Notes: generated from the letters alone by a model not told the origin. A DNA stretch of 40,447 nucleotides from Segetimicrobium sp035279545 (GCA_035279545.1 DATEHM010000052.1:1-40447), one strand, 5' to 3'. Shown: positions 24,292-32,098, numbered from the stretch's first letter. Program-made: numbers and translations.

Positions 24292-25033
24292 AAGGACCTC
24301 GCGGCGGGGACTGATTTCCTGGGCCGAAGGGCTTGAAACAGGCTTTACCTATGCAGTGGACCTGTTGCTTCTAGCCTTGCTGTGGATTGCGCTTGTGCCG
24401 CTGAGGTGGCGCGATGTCCGGTTGCGAAAATACGACCGTGGGATTGCATCAGCACCGGACCACGACGTGGCTCCTGCTGCGGCCGAACTGCTGTTCAAGA
24501 CGGAGCGAGAAGATAGCGCCGTGACGGACGAGAAGACGCGGCTTCTGCTCACGTTGACAACCTCTCTGACGACAATCGCGCTCGTCTTTGGCGGTCAGGT
24601 GCAGCCGCGGTGGCTGTTCGTTGGGCTCGTCGGTCTCCTTATCGCATCCGTGTTGCTATGCTTGAGTGTCTTCGAAGTTCGGCGAGGTATGATGTTGCCG
24701 ACGCCAGAGGATAGCTCGCATAGGGACCGAAGCCGAGAATGGGCTCGCGATCTTATGGCCTCGTATTACGCCAATCGAGCGACCCATGCTTTTCGAGTAG
24801 ACCGATATCGGGCGGCTCTCCGGTATTTCCGCCTCGCCCTTCTCTTGACTCCCGTTCTAGCTGCCTTGAGCAAGCGTCAAATTGACCGGGACGCCCCAGG
24901 CCGCAGTCCGGTAATTCTTGTGAACAGCCCAGGGTCGCTCGTCGTGTCGGATACACTCAGGTGCGCGACAGCGCACTCCACGCAACACTGCGAAGGGGAG
25001 GTGCAAGGTTTGAAGGACGCAGGGGCGCGATGA
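24284..25033 (+). CDS. Multi-pass membrane protein of the graspetide operon
   Basis: Unrecognised 249-aa inner-membrane protein. Hydrophobic segments lie near residues 22-40 (YAVDLLLLALLWIALVPL), 89-103, 107-127 (WLFVGLVGLLIASVLLCLSVF) and 185-198 (ALLLTPVLAAL). A charged cytoplasmic-looking stretch (AAELLFKTEREDSAVTDEKT) lies between helices 1 and 2, and the C-terminal tail has two Cys. ATG 24284 lies inside the ligase stop, so it belongs to the operon. It is not an ABC exporter. Possible roles are export, self-protection or effector function. The four-helix, charged-linker layout loosely recalls SLATT-type proteins, but I cannot support that by motif. Confidence 0.65.
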   Translation: MTERTSRRGLISWAEGLETGFTYAVDLLLLALLWIALVPLRWRDVRLRKYDRGIASAPDHDVAPAAAELLFKTEREDSAVTDEKTRLLLTLTTSLTTIALVFGGQVQPRWLFVGLVGLLIASVLLCLSVFEVRRGMMLPTPEDSSHRDRSREWARDLMASYYANRATHAFRVDRYRAALRYFRLALLLTPVLAALSKRQIDRDAPGRSPVILVNSPGSLVVSDTLRCATAHSTQHCEGEVQGLKDAGAR

Positions 25034-25079
25034 ACCTGGTCTCGTGACGCCCTGACGGTCCGACATAGACAGTCAGCCT

Positions 25080-26108
25080 TCAGAACGCCCACCCCTCAGG
25101 CGGCAGAATCACGGTGCGTTCGAGCTCTCGGCATTCATTCGCCGCTACGTCGTGCGTGTGCCCGCTCTTGACCTCACGCCACAGGGGCCCATAGAAGCCC
25201 GTGCACAGGCGCACGAGGTAGGTGTGCCGGTTGAATACCGTGAGGCGACACAACATGGGTGGCCGCATACCTGGGCTCCAGAACAGCACCACGACATGGT
25301 ACGGAGGAGGATCGCCCCCTTTGCGTTGTTCGATGAGCGCCCCAGGCTGCGGCTGAACGAAGGTTGGCGGGCGTCCCTCACCGTATCGTACGAACCGACG
25401 TACGTCTTCGAACTCTGGTCGGCGCGCGAACTCAGCGCCCTGGCTGAAGGCCAGATAGTTCACGGCAATCTTCGCGACGGCGCGAGCGAGCACGTCGTCG
25501 AAGATCCAACTGACACTCACTTCGGCGGGGCCGGTATGGCTCAGCTCCGGATCGAATACCTTGCCCTCCAGGGGGACACCCCGAGCCCGCATCAAGGCCA
25601 TGAGGCGCACGGTATCCTCGTTTGAGCCAACAACGTTCTTTACCCCTGGCTCATACTCTCCTTCGAAGCGCGATGCGAGGTCCCCACTCGCCTGCAGTTC
25701 TTCTTCCGTGAAATAGTCCCAGCCGGTACCGTTTCGCCGTTGGAATCCAACTTGGGTAACTAGGCGTCCGCCTACCCTATCCTGGCCTGGAGGCGGGGCT
25801 GTGATCTCCACGTACGCGCCTCCAAGAATGGAGCCGTCCTGCGGTTGGCGTATGCGGATTCGGTCTTTAAACATCCCGCGACTTTTCTTGGGATCCTTTA
25901 CACCGTGGACAAGACGGAGCACAGCTTCGATGCTGTCACGGGCGAACACTCTGTCGATGTGGTCGCCGAAAGACTGATTGCAGTCCCCGCACACGGAGTC
26001 GTGAAGCGTGAGCGCGTTCTTAAAGTGGCCGAACGCGTCTTGGAGTACGTGTTCCCGAGTGAATCCACCGGGTGGGTTCGTGCGGGCGCAGTAGAGGCAA
26101 GTCGGCAT
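25080..26108 (-). CDS. HNH-family endonuclease-like protein
   Basis: 342-aa protein with an N-terminal HNH/zinc module: C4-x2-C7, then TREHV (17-21), and C40-x2-C43-N44. The spacing is that of the HNH family seen in accessory and defence regions. The remaining 290 residues have no motif I recognise. It faces the graspetide operon tail to tail and lies just before the first displaced RHS tip. It is likely independent cargo. No strong ribosome site is visible before ATG 26108. Confidence 0.8.
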   Translation of the reverse strand: MPTCLYCARTNPPGGFTREHVLQDAFGHFKNALTLHDSVCGDCNQSFGDHIDRVFARDSIEAVLRLVHGVKDPKKSRGMFKDRIRIRQPQDGSILGGAYVEITAPPPGQDRVGGRLVTQVGFQRRNGTGWDYFTEEELQASGDLASRFEGEYEPGVKNVVGSNEDTVRLMALMRARGVPLEGKVFDPELSHTGPAEVSVSWIFDDVLARAVAKIAVNYLAFSQGAEFARRPEFEDVRRFVRYGEGRPPTFVQPQPGALIEQRKGGDPPPYHVVVLFWSPGMRPPMLCRLTVFNRHTYLVRLCTGFYGPLWREVKSGHTHDVAANECRELERTVILPPEGWAF

Positions 26109-26279
26109 CTGGTCAAACCTACTTGCCAGCGGGCGCTCGACGGACTCCCCCCGGCGAACCTCGCGTTACGGGTTCTTCGGGCGCATCTTACGACCAAGGC
26201 CGCGCAGCGTCGGGACGGCGGAAGCGTTGGCGCCTGCGTTTTTCAGGGTCAGCGAGTACGACCGTGAGCTATCCGGTGT

Positions 26280-26375
26280 TTCCTGACGCAGGATCCGATT
26301 GGGCTCGCGGGCGGGGTGAATCTGTATGCGTACGCGGGCAATGATCCGGTCAGCTATGACGATCCGTTCGGTCTC
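26280..26375 (+). repeat. RHS core-end homology segment, displaced copy 1
   Basis: A 96-bp copy of the RHS core end at 15594. It is preceded by TACGACCGTGAGCTATCC, a relative of the sequence before copies 2 and 3 but one base shorter, so the frame is broken upstream of the copy. Confidence 0.85.
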
Positions 26376-26852
26376 TGCCCCGAGTGGATGAGTAAGAAGG
26401 ACGATGGCGGCGGCGACTGCGATTACAATGGTGACGGGACCGTTCAGCCTAGCGAGATTGCTGCACACAAGTCGGCGACCGCAAGTAGCTCGCTCGCGAG
26501 TCTTGGATGGAGCATCCTGGGCGTCTTCAACACCATTATCGAGTCTCCTCGTGGAGAGGCGGCTCTTAATGGCGTCCTCTCGATGGGGGGCGGCGAGGAG
26601 GAAGGACCTGCTGGTAGGACAGCTGGAGGCAGGGCGACCGACGAGCATGGCAACCCGATCGGTCCGAGCGGCAAGCCTCAGGTTGACCGCGTCGAACACT
26701 CAACGAGAAAAGCCGCGAAAGACGCGGCGCGCCAAGAGGGGAAAGGCGCACCTGTCAATCACCCGTCCCCGACGCGAGGGAACAAGCACTTCCATCCCAC
26801 TGATTCCGAGGGGAAGAAGCTCCCGGGGAGCACTCATCACGAGTATCCTTGA
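26316..26852 (+). CDS. Displaced RHS toxin tip 1
   Basis: Orphan RHS C-terminus of 178 aa, reading from GTG 26316 (NLYAYAGNDPVSYDDPFGL) within the homology segment. After the core end there is an acidic DGGGDCDYNGDG stretch (EF-hand-like), a spacer, and a toxin-like end: RVEHSTRKAAKDAARQEGK, then GNKHFHPTDSEGKKLPG and THHEYP. The His-rich end suggests a nuclease-type active site, but I do not recognise the family. There is no good ribosome site, so it is probably silent until recombined onto the full RHS gene. Its immunity gene follows 4 bases later. Confidence 0.75.
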   Translation: MNLYAYAGNDPVSYDDPFGLCPEWMSKKDDGGGDCDYNGDGTVQPSEIAAHKSATASSSLASLGWSILGVFNTIIESPRGEAALNGVLSMGGGEEEGPAGRTAGGRATDEHGNPIGPSGKPQVDRVEHSTRKAAKDAARQEGKGAPVNHPSPTRGNKHFHPTDSEGKKLPGSTHHEYP

Positions 26853-26856
26853 GGGC

Positions 26857-27171
26857 ATGGGAGCTAGAGAGGTCTGGATTGGGCTGATAGAGGTGCGGCA
26901 CCAGCCGGGTGCGGGCGTGCTCATGGACCGTAACAAGGCCTTCACGAACGGCCTAGCATTTGCTTCAAACGAGAAGGAATATGAAGCAGCCGTTCGGGGT
27001 TCGCTCGCGAGGTTGGGCTTTGATGTGGTTTCAGTTGAGGAGCCAGAACCTTTGGCTCATCGCCTCCAGGAGTTTACAGTAGATCCAGAGCTGCTCAAGC
27101 TCGCCCAGGCGGTTGAAATGGAACGAGAACCGAGATTCGGACCTTTTCATACTTGGACCAGGGACGATTGA
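26857..27171 (+). CDS. Candidate immunity protein for displaced tip 1
   Basis: Small acidic cytoplasmic protein (104 aa) from ATG 26857, four bases after the tip stop, so translation is likely coupled. It starts MGAREVWIGLIEV and contains a central NEKEYEAAVRGSLARLGFDVVS segment suggestive of an alpha/beta fold. The longer upstream frame to 26404 overlaps the toxin tip and is rejected. A strong terminator begins 7 bases after the stop. Function is inferred from position. Confidence 0.7.
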   Translation: MGAREVWIGLIEVRHQPGAGVLMDRNKAFTNGLAFASNEKEYEAAVRGSLARLGFDVVSVEEPEPLAHRLQEFTVDPELLKLAQAVEMEREPRFGPFHTWTRDD

Positions 27172-27177
27172 GAGGTG

Positions 27178-27206
27178 ACGGGCGACGGGAGACCGTCGCC
27201 CGTTTT
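27178..27206 (+). terminator. Intrinsic terminator after tip/immunity pair 1
   Basis: Perfect 11-base arms (ACGGGCGACGG and CCGTCGCCCGT) with a GAGA tetraloop, followed by TTT. A textbook rho-independent terminator. Confidence 0.92.
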
Positions 27207-27345
27207 GCTCTCCTCCGGCGCGAAACCGCATCTTGGTCGTTTCGGCTTCGACATTTGAACATTCAAGGTTCAAGGGTGACAGTAAGCATCAGCGCCGCAA
27301 GGGACTACAAGTGAGAAGAAGTACGATCGACCGGCTATCTGGCTT

Positions 27346-27441
27346 TTCCTGACGCAGGATCCGATTGGGCTCGCGGGTGGGGTGAATCTCTACGCGTACG
27401 CAGGTAACGACCCGATTTCGTTTGACGACCCGTTTGGCCTC
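27346..27441 (+). repeat. RHS core-end homology segment, displaced copy 2
   Basis: A 96-bp copy of the RHS core end. In frame upstream it reads YDRPAIWL before FLTQD, differing from the YDPQTGR of the master copy. Confidence 0.85.
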
Positions 27442-27954
27442 TGCACGGACGCGCAAGGGCACGAACTTCCTCCCGACCAGTGTCGACAGATGCTGACGAG
27501 TGCCCAGAACACTGCACGCAACAACGACGCGTACCAGCCAAGGGGTGGCGTCACCTATTGCAACCAGGCGACGGCGAGCGTCGCGAGTGACATGAATGCT
27601 CCGATGGGCGCCCTCACTGACGCTCAGGGGAAGCCGGTGCTGGCGAACACCATGGCATCAAATCTTGCGACCGACGCCGCGAACCCAAATGGCGCATGGA
27701 CTGAGGTCTCTTCGTCTCAAGCGGTCGCCACAGCAGGGCAGGGTAACCTTGTTATTGCAGCACAAGCGAACCCCGACGGACATGGACACGTCGCGACTGT
27801 TCGGGTTCCGGGGCAGCAAGGTGAGTCTGGTCGCGAGAAGCGGGGTCGAGGACCGGTTGTATCGAATGTCGGAGGCACCAACGGGGTTGGGCGCACCAAT
27901 CAGTATTTCTCCAGCGACCAACCTGTCCACTACTACACGCCTAGGCAGGAATAG
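27382..27954 (+). CDS. Displaced RHS toxin tip 2, cysteine-peptidase-like
   Basis: Orphan RHS tip of 190 aa from GTG 27382. After the DPFGL core end it carries GGVTYCNQATASVASDMNAP (Cys60) and, 70 residues on, ANPDGHGHVATVRV (His134/His136). A Cys in a CN motif near an N-terminal helix and a later HGHV strand is the pattern of NlpC/P60- and CHAP-like peptidases, including peptidoglycan amidase effectors. The downstream immunity protein has a signal peptide, which fits a periplasmic target. It is probably silent until recombined. The peptidase call is by motif only. Confidence 0.72.
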   Translation: MNLYAYAGNDPISFDDPFGLCTDAQGHELPPDQCRQMLTSAQNTARNNDAYQPRGGVTYCNQATASVASDMNAPMGALTDAQGKPVLANTMASNLATDAANPNGAWTEVSSSQAVATAGQGNLVIAAQANPDGHGHVATVRVPGQQGESGREKRGRGPVVSNVGGTNGVGRTNQYFSSDQPVHYYTPRQE

Positions 27955-27963
27955 AGGGGATAC

Positions 27964-28602
27964 ATGAATTCGACCAGATTCGCGTTGGTGGTCGCAGCAG
28001 TGATTGGAGTGAACGTGACGAGTCCGAATACGGCCCGTTCACAGGCGACCACTCATTACGACGGTCAATGGTGGCGTTCTGTAAGTGCTGACGAGCGAGG
28101 CGGATTCGTTGACGGCTATATCGATTGCTACGTTTATGAATACAAAGGACCTGCCGGGTTTTCCGATCACTCGGCGTCGGCACTCGTTCGGTTGATTGAC
28201 GAGTACTACTCAAAGCACCTATCAGACTTGCGGGAGTCGGTGCCAAGCACGTTGTCACGTTTCCGGGACCGACCTGGAGACACTCCTGCCGCCAACGCCG
28301 AAGGCGGCGAGGTGCACTTCGAGCCGCACGGCTATTTCGATGGAACCTACTGGAAGGGGATGTCAGATTCAGGGCGTGTGGGGTTCGTCGAGGGCTATGT
28401 GTCGTGCCACGCGGATCAGTCCCGCAATGCCGGTGGAGTTTTCAAGGAGTCGCCCACGGCATACCGTGACTTGGTCTCGCGCTGGTACGGTTTGAACGTG
28501 GAGACTGGTGGCATCAATGCAGTACGTGAGCACGAGAAGGTCGCTGACGTTCTCTATCGTGTGCGCAGTGGATCTCCCGCGTCGTCGGGCGGGCGAGACT
28601 GA
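27964..28602 (+). CDS. Periplasmic candidate immunity protein for displaced tip 2
   Basis: 212-aa protein with a clear signal peptide (MNSTRFALVVAAVIGVNVTS, cleavage near ARSQA) and two related halves. The first has WWRSVSADERGGFVDGYIDC; the second has YWKGMSDSGRVGFVEGYVSC. Each half ends in a Cys, so a disulfide between repeats is possible. GAGGGG precedes the ATG, 9 bases after the tip stop. Periplasmic location fits protection against a cell-wall hydrolase such as tip 2. The gene ends before a strong terminator. Confidence 0.78.
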   Translation: MNSTRFALVVAAVIGVNVTSPNTARSQATTHYDGQWWRSVSADERGGFVDGYIDCYVYEYKGPAGFSDHSASALVRLIDEYYSKHLSDLRESVPSTLSRFRDRPGDTPAANAEGGEVHFEPHGYFDGTYWKGMSDSGRVGFVEGYVSCHADQSRNAGGVFKESPTAYRDLVSRWYGLNVETGGINAVREHEKVADVLYRVRSGSPASSGGRD

Positions 28603-28628
28603 TTGCCGATAGGCCGGGTTGCGGTTGG

Positions 28629-28651
28629 GGGCGACGGCTTCGTCGCCCTTT
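28629..28651 (+). terminator. Intrinsic terminator after tip/immunity pair 2
   Basis: Perfect 8-base arms (GGGCGACG and CGTCGCCC) with a GCTT loop, then TTTCGCATTT. Good rho-independent terminator. Confidence 0.88.
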
Positions 28652-28795
28652 CGCATTTCACCCCACGTTTAACAAGGTCTACGGGGTTTTCGGTGGCCCC
28701 GCGTACGACAGGAGCTCGTAGAGACGGGAGAGTAAAACGCAGTAGCGACATGACTTAGCAATCCGATCGGGTACGACAATCTGGCCATCTGGCTT

Positions 28796-28891
28796 TTCCT
28801 GACGCAGGATCCGATCGGGCTCGCGGGCGGTGTGAATCTGTACGCCTATGCAGGGAACAATCCGATTAGCTATGACGACCCCTACGGCCTA
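28796..28891 (+). repeat. RHS core-end homology segment, displaced copy 3
   Basis: A 96-bp copy of the RHS core end with more third-position changes (DPYGL instead of DPFGL). In frame upstream it reads YDNLAIWL, like copy 2. Confidence 0.85.
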
Positions 28892-29392
28892 GTTCCAGTC
28901 GAGGAAGAAGGGGGATGCTGCTTAGAGGGTGGCCAACGGGCGGCGATGCAGGTTGTCCAAGCAGTTGTGGACAAGAAGCAACATGATGACGCGGAGCATT
29001 ATGCGAACACCGCTGGCTATTCGCAGTCGGCGATGCTGTTCTACATGGAGGCGAACAGCAGTGATGGTGGCATCCCCTTAGGGACGGGGGTTCGGTATAT
29101 GGGGCCGGCCGAGGCGCAGACTGTGGGTGAAACGCACACGATTCCGGCCACGAACGCGCAAGGTGAGCCTAAGGACATCCATTACACGACCGACGAGCCT
29201 GTGAACTCGGGACAGACGGCCAAAACGCGCTATAATCTCCCGTCGACGCCAACACACTACTCTACTTTCCCGCTGTCGCGGGTTCAGAATCATGTTTCAC
29301 CAAGGGGGAGCGTCGCGGCTGATGCGTCACAGGCCGCCACGTCGCGCCCAATACCGGGGGCGAGCACACCGATTCCCTTGCCTTTCCAGTGA
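28832..29392 (+). CDS. Displaced RHS toxin tip 3
   Basis: Orphan RHS tip of 186 aa from GTG 28832. After the core end it has a CC pair, a helical region (GGQRAAMQVVQAVVDKKQ) and a conserved-looking domain: GVRYMGPAEAQTVGETHTIP, DIHYTTDEPVNSG, THYSTFPLSRVQ. The Arg at the start of the first strand and the later HYTT/HYST strands could suit an ADP-ribosyltransferase-like toxin, but no catalytic Glu can be assigned with confidence. It overlaps its candidate immunity gene (GTGA). Probably silent in its present place. Confidence 0.7.
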   Translation: MNLYAYAGNNPISYDDPYGLVPVEEEGGCCLEGGQRAAMQVVQAVVDKKQHDDAEHYANTAGYSQSAMLFYMEANSSDGGIPLGTGVRYMGPAEAQTVGETHTIPATNAQGEPKDIHYTTDEPVNSGQTAKTRYNLPSTPTHYSTFPLSRVQNHVSPRGSVAADASQAATSRPIPGASTPIPLPFQ

Positions 29393-29865
29393 CGAGGAAG
29401 CAAGTGCTAACACTACCTGCGAAGTTCGTTGTACAACTAGAGAATCGACGTGGAGAGCCGCTGCCGCTGGCCCAGGTGCTCGTGGTAATGCGGACTTCGA
29501 TCGGTGGCAAGTACTACTACGGCGACGTGCTGGGTCTCACTGGGTCGTCCGGACAGATCTTTACGGGATCAGAGAAGATCATGCGCGACTTCGACCAGGA
29601 TCAGCAGCTGTTTCCAGCTGACTACGTGCAACCCCTAAGCGCGTGCGATTCTGTGGTGGAGCTTCGCATTCTGAGTCAGGCTGAGGTAGAGAAGAGGAGC
29701 GTTAAGACCCCGGCGACCGCAATGGTCGCCGGGGAGGTCCGATCCATGTACGCGCAGGCGCGGAATCACCAAGTAAAACCGACAACGACGTCGGTCGACT
29801 TCTCCAAAGTCGCCTATCCCTTCACGATCGCAGTGTCCGCCGAACCGAGCGGCGTGCTGAGTTAG
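29389..29865 (+). CDS. Candidate immunity protein for displaced tip 3
   Basis: 158-aa soluble protein starting at GTG in the tip stop. It has a beta-rich N-terminal half (VLTLPAKFVVQLENRRGEPL, then VLVVMRTSIGGKYYYGDV), like the SpaA/carboxypeptidase-regulatory type of beta sandwich. A perfect 11-base hairpin at 29708-29734 lies inside the reading frame, and the last 40 residues after it look less constrained. Function is inferred from position next to the toxin tip. Confidence 0.62.
   Translation: MTRKQVLTLPAKFVVQLENRRGEPLPLAQVLVVMRTSIGGKYYYGDVLGLTGSSGQIFTGSEKIMRDFDQDQQLFPADYVQPLSACDSVVELRILSQAEVEKRSVKTPATAMVAGEVRSMYAQARNHQVKPTTTSVDFSKVAYPFTIAVSAEPSGVLS
29708..29734 (+). terminator. Terminator-like hairpin inside the immunity-3 gene
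   Basis: Perfect 11-base arms (CCCCGGCGACC and GGTCGCCGGGG) with a GCAAT loop, encoding TPATAMVAG. No T-run follows. It may be a former terminator joined into the reading frame or a chance GC-rich palindrome. Confidence 0.35.
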
Positions 29866-29886
29866 CTTCAGCGAACCGTCTAAATC

Positions 29887-30732
29887 GTGTTTTCATGGGT
29901 TGGATTGCTTCTCGGCATGGCGATTGTCGGCGGGGCGCTCGTCCATCGAAGAGGAGGTCACGAACGGCAGGAAAGCCAGCATCCGCTGGGCTTTGGTCTA
30001 GCCTCCCTTGTCTGGGTTGGCTTTTACGGCAGTCTGATCTTCAGCGCGGCGATCGTAACACTCTTCATCGCGGCGGACAACTTCCTCTTCGGCGGCGACT
30101 TCGAGCGGTTCAAGTTACTTGAGGGTTCGCTGGGACCCGCGCCGGCCCTCGCCTTGTCATATGTGGTTGCTGCGGTGGTGGTGACGCTCCTACTGAAGGC
30201 CGCGTTCGGAGTCCCGAGGAGCATGATGGCGGTGCGACAGATATTCGGATCTACCGGCACACTACGTGCAAACCTCGTGGCTATCGTCCTCGGCCTGGCA
30301 ATTGCCTTCTCATCACTTCGACTCATCGTGCTTCTGGGACCGCCACCGGCAACGAGAATCCCATTACACTTGCCCATTCCCATCGTACTCATGGATTCGG
30401 GATGGCGCCGAGCGATGTGGGCACTGTCGGGAGTCGTACTGGCGGCGCCAGTTGAAGAGCTTGTGTTTCGCGGCGTGATGCTGGACGGGTTCACGAGATC
30501 GCTGGGCCCGTTGGCGGGTGGATTGTTGGTTACCCTCCTGTTCATCGCGGGACATTCAGCTGCCACGCACCTGTGGTGGCCTGGGATAGCCGGGGTGGCG
30601 GCTGTGGCCACAGTAACGCTGCTATTTCGATTGGTGACCAGGAGTCTCGGACCGCCGATAGCGCTACACGCCGCGTACAACCTCGGAATTGCGGTATGGG
30701 TCTATACCGCCCCCTGGAGACTTGCCAGGTGA
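29887..30732 (+). CDS. CPBP-family intramembrane metalloprotease
   Basis: Predicted intramembrane protease of the CPBP (CAAX/ABI, PF02517) type, 281 aa with about eight hydrophobic segments. The diagnostic motifs are EELVFRG (E190, E191, R195) in VVLAAPVEELVFRGVMLDGF, then FIAGHS and ALHAAYN for the metal-binding His residues. GTG start, 21 bases after the immunity-3 stop. CPBP proteins in bacteria act in bacteriocin immunity or maturation and in membrane protein processing. Here it follows a toxin/immunity pair, so a protective role is possible but unproven. Confidence 0.88.
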   Translation: MFSWVGLLLGMAIVGGALVHRRGGHERQESQHPLGFGLASLVWVGFYGSLIFSAAIVTLFIAADNFLFGGDFERFKLLEGSLGPAPALALSYVVAAVVVTLLLKAAFGVPRSMMAVRQIFGSTGTLRANLVAIVLGLAIAFSSLRLIVLLGPPPATRIPLHLPIPIVLMDSGWRRAMWALSGVVLAAPVEELVFRGVMLDGFTRSLGPLAGGLLVTLLFIAGHSAATHLWWPGIAGVAAVATVTLLFRLVTRSLGPPIALHAAYNLGIAVWVYTAPWRLAR

Positions 30733-30752
30733 GGTTTCGTTAGCTTCCTGCC

Positions 30753-32012
30753 GTGTCATCCGTCAAACTGTGGTCCCATTTCCCCCACCTGGTTCTGTGC
30801 AGGGAGGAGCAGTACGCCTCAGAGGACCCCTCGCAATTGGTGGAATCCTTTCCTGACCGACTTCTCCACGGGGGCGGGGTGGAAGCCACCGAGCAGGAGC
30901 GCTTGTCGGTCCTGGAAGCGCTACGCTGGTTGCCGATCAGCGCGTATTCTCAGCTCGCGTTCCAGCACTCCGAAGTCCAGAAAGCTGTGCTCGGTCGCCT
31001 CCCCGTGTCGGACGAGGAACTGCTCGCCGTGTTGCGACGGATTCGGGAGCAACACCTCGTTGTCCAGGTGGCTCGTGGCATCCGCGTTCGCCAGATCCGC
31101 GACGGCTTGGCGTGCATTCGCACGGCCACAGGGCCCGTCGTTCCCGCTGCAACGGGACTCCAAGCAACGGTCGCGTTCGATGAGCAGGCCAGGATGGTTA
31201 CGGCCCCCCTCGCTCCCCTCCTCCCGGACACCGAATACCTGCTGGAATCAGTCGCGTCGTGGGACGGATTCGTGTTCGAGCGTGCCTGTGAGCTCGTGCC
31301 CCAGATGCCTCGGGAGCGGGCCCGGATGATCGCCTTGGGCGTGGTCTACTCCTGCCTGGGCGAACCCTTTCGACCGGACGGCACAACCCCCGACCGGGGC
31401 GACGGGGCCAAGCTTTCTCGGTTCATCGCGTTTCCGAAGGCGGTTCAGGGTGCCCTTTGGGCGGCGGCCGAGCGCGAGGCGTTTCGCCTCGGCGCCGTGA
31501 GTGGTTCGGCTCTGTTGTGGCAGATGCTGGCGGATGCGTTTGTGGAGGTCGTCACGGACTTGAAGATCGACTTCGCCACGCCCCACTTGTCCGACAAGAT
31601 CCGCGTTCCCCCGCCCAAAGAGGGCAAGCACTGGGGTGCGTGGCTGCCTCCGGAATCGCGGAACCGGATCCGCCTCCAGTCAGTCGTGCTCAATCGGGTC
31701 CAACGACTGGTGATCCAGCGCCTGCTGCCGAAGAGCGGCTATCAGCGCCGAGGGTATGGCGCGCATCGCCACCTTACGGCGCGATGGGCAGCACTGCCCA
31801 ACCCACGGCGCCGTGAGCTCCTGCGGCGACTCCGCCAGCACCTCGCACCGATGAACTACCGCCTACTCCGGGTCGCGTTGCGCGGCATTCCCCTCACCCA
31901 GGTGGCCCAACGACACGGCCTAACCAAGAGCGCCGTGTCTGAACGCCTCCGTTCTACGGTGCTACCGGGGTTCGACCGCGTGGCTCGCTCGCTGCGCGAC
32001 CCGGGGCCATAA
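30753..32012 (+). CDS. Unrecognised protein with a C-terminal HTH
   Basis: 419-aa protein of unknown family, starting at GTG 30753 without an evident ribosome site. It is mostly helical and basic. The C-terminal 60 residues include RGIPLTQVAQRHGLTKSAVSERL (about 375-398), a sigma-70 region 4-like helix-turn-helix. It lies between the CPBP gene and a hairpin terminator, just left of module 2. It may regulate module 2 or be part of it. No enzyme motifs are visible. Confidence 0.6.
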   Translation: MSSVKLWSHFPHLVLCREEQYASEDPSQLVESFPDRLLHGGGVEATEQERLSVLEALRWLPISAYSQLAFQHSEVQKAVLGRLPVSDEELLAVLRRIREQHLVVQVARGIRVRQIRDGLACIRTATGPVVPAATGLQATVAFDEQARMVTAPLAPLLPDTEYLLESVASWDGFVFERACELVPQMPRERARMIALGVVYSCLGEPFRPDGTTPDRGDGAKLSRFIAFPKAVQGALWAAAEREAFRLGAVSGSALLWQMLADAFVEVVTDLKIDFATPHLSDKIRVPPPKEGKHWGAWLPPESRNRIRLQSVVLNRVQRLVIQRLLPKSGYQRRGYGAHRHLTARWAALPNPRRRELLRRLRQHLAPMNYRLLRVALRGIPLTQVAQRHGLTKSAVSERLRSTVLPGFDRVARSLRDPGP

Positions 32013-32043
32013 CCCCACCCTGAACTTTTTCGCCAGCTTAGGG

Positions 32044-32076
32044 CGCCCCCAATCCCGCGTTGCGAGGTTGGGGGCG
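32044..32076 (+). terminator. Hairpin between the HTH protein and module 2
   Basis: Perfect 9-base arms (CGCCCCCAA and TTGGGGGCG) with a 15-base loop, 31 bases after the stop of the upstream gene, then TCTGCTTT. Likely terminator, or a leader structure for the next operon. Confidence 0.65.
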
Positions 32077-32098
32077 TCTGCTTTACGGGAGGTCAGTG

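Noticed and set aside
25152..25625. Plus-strand frame of 157 aa opposite the HNH gene
   Set aside because: Antisense shadow; the minus-strand frame has intact HNH motifs and the plus frame has none.
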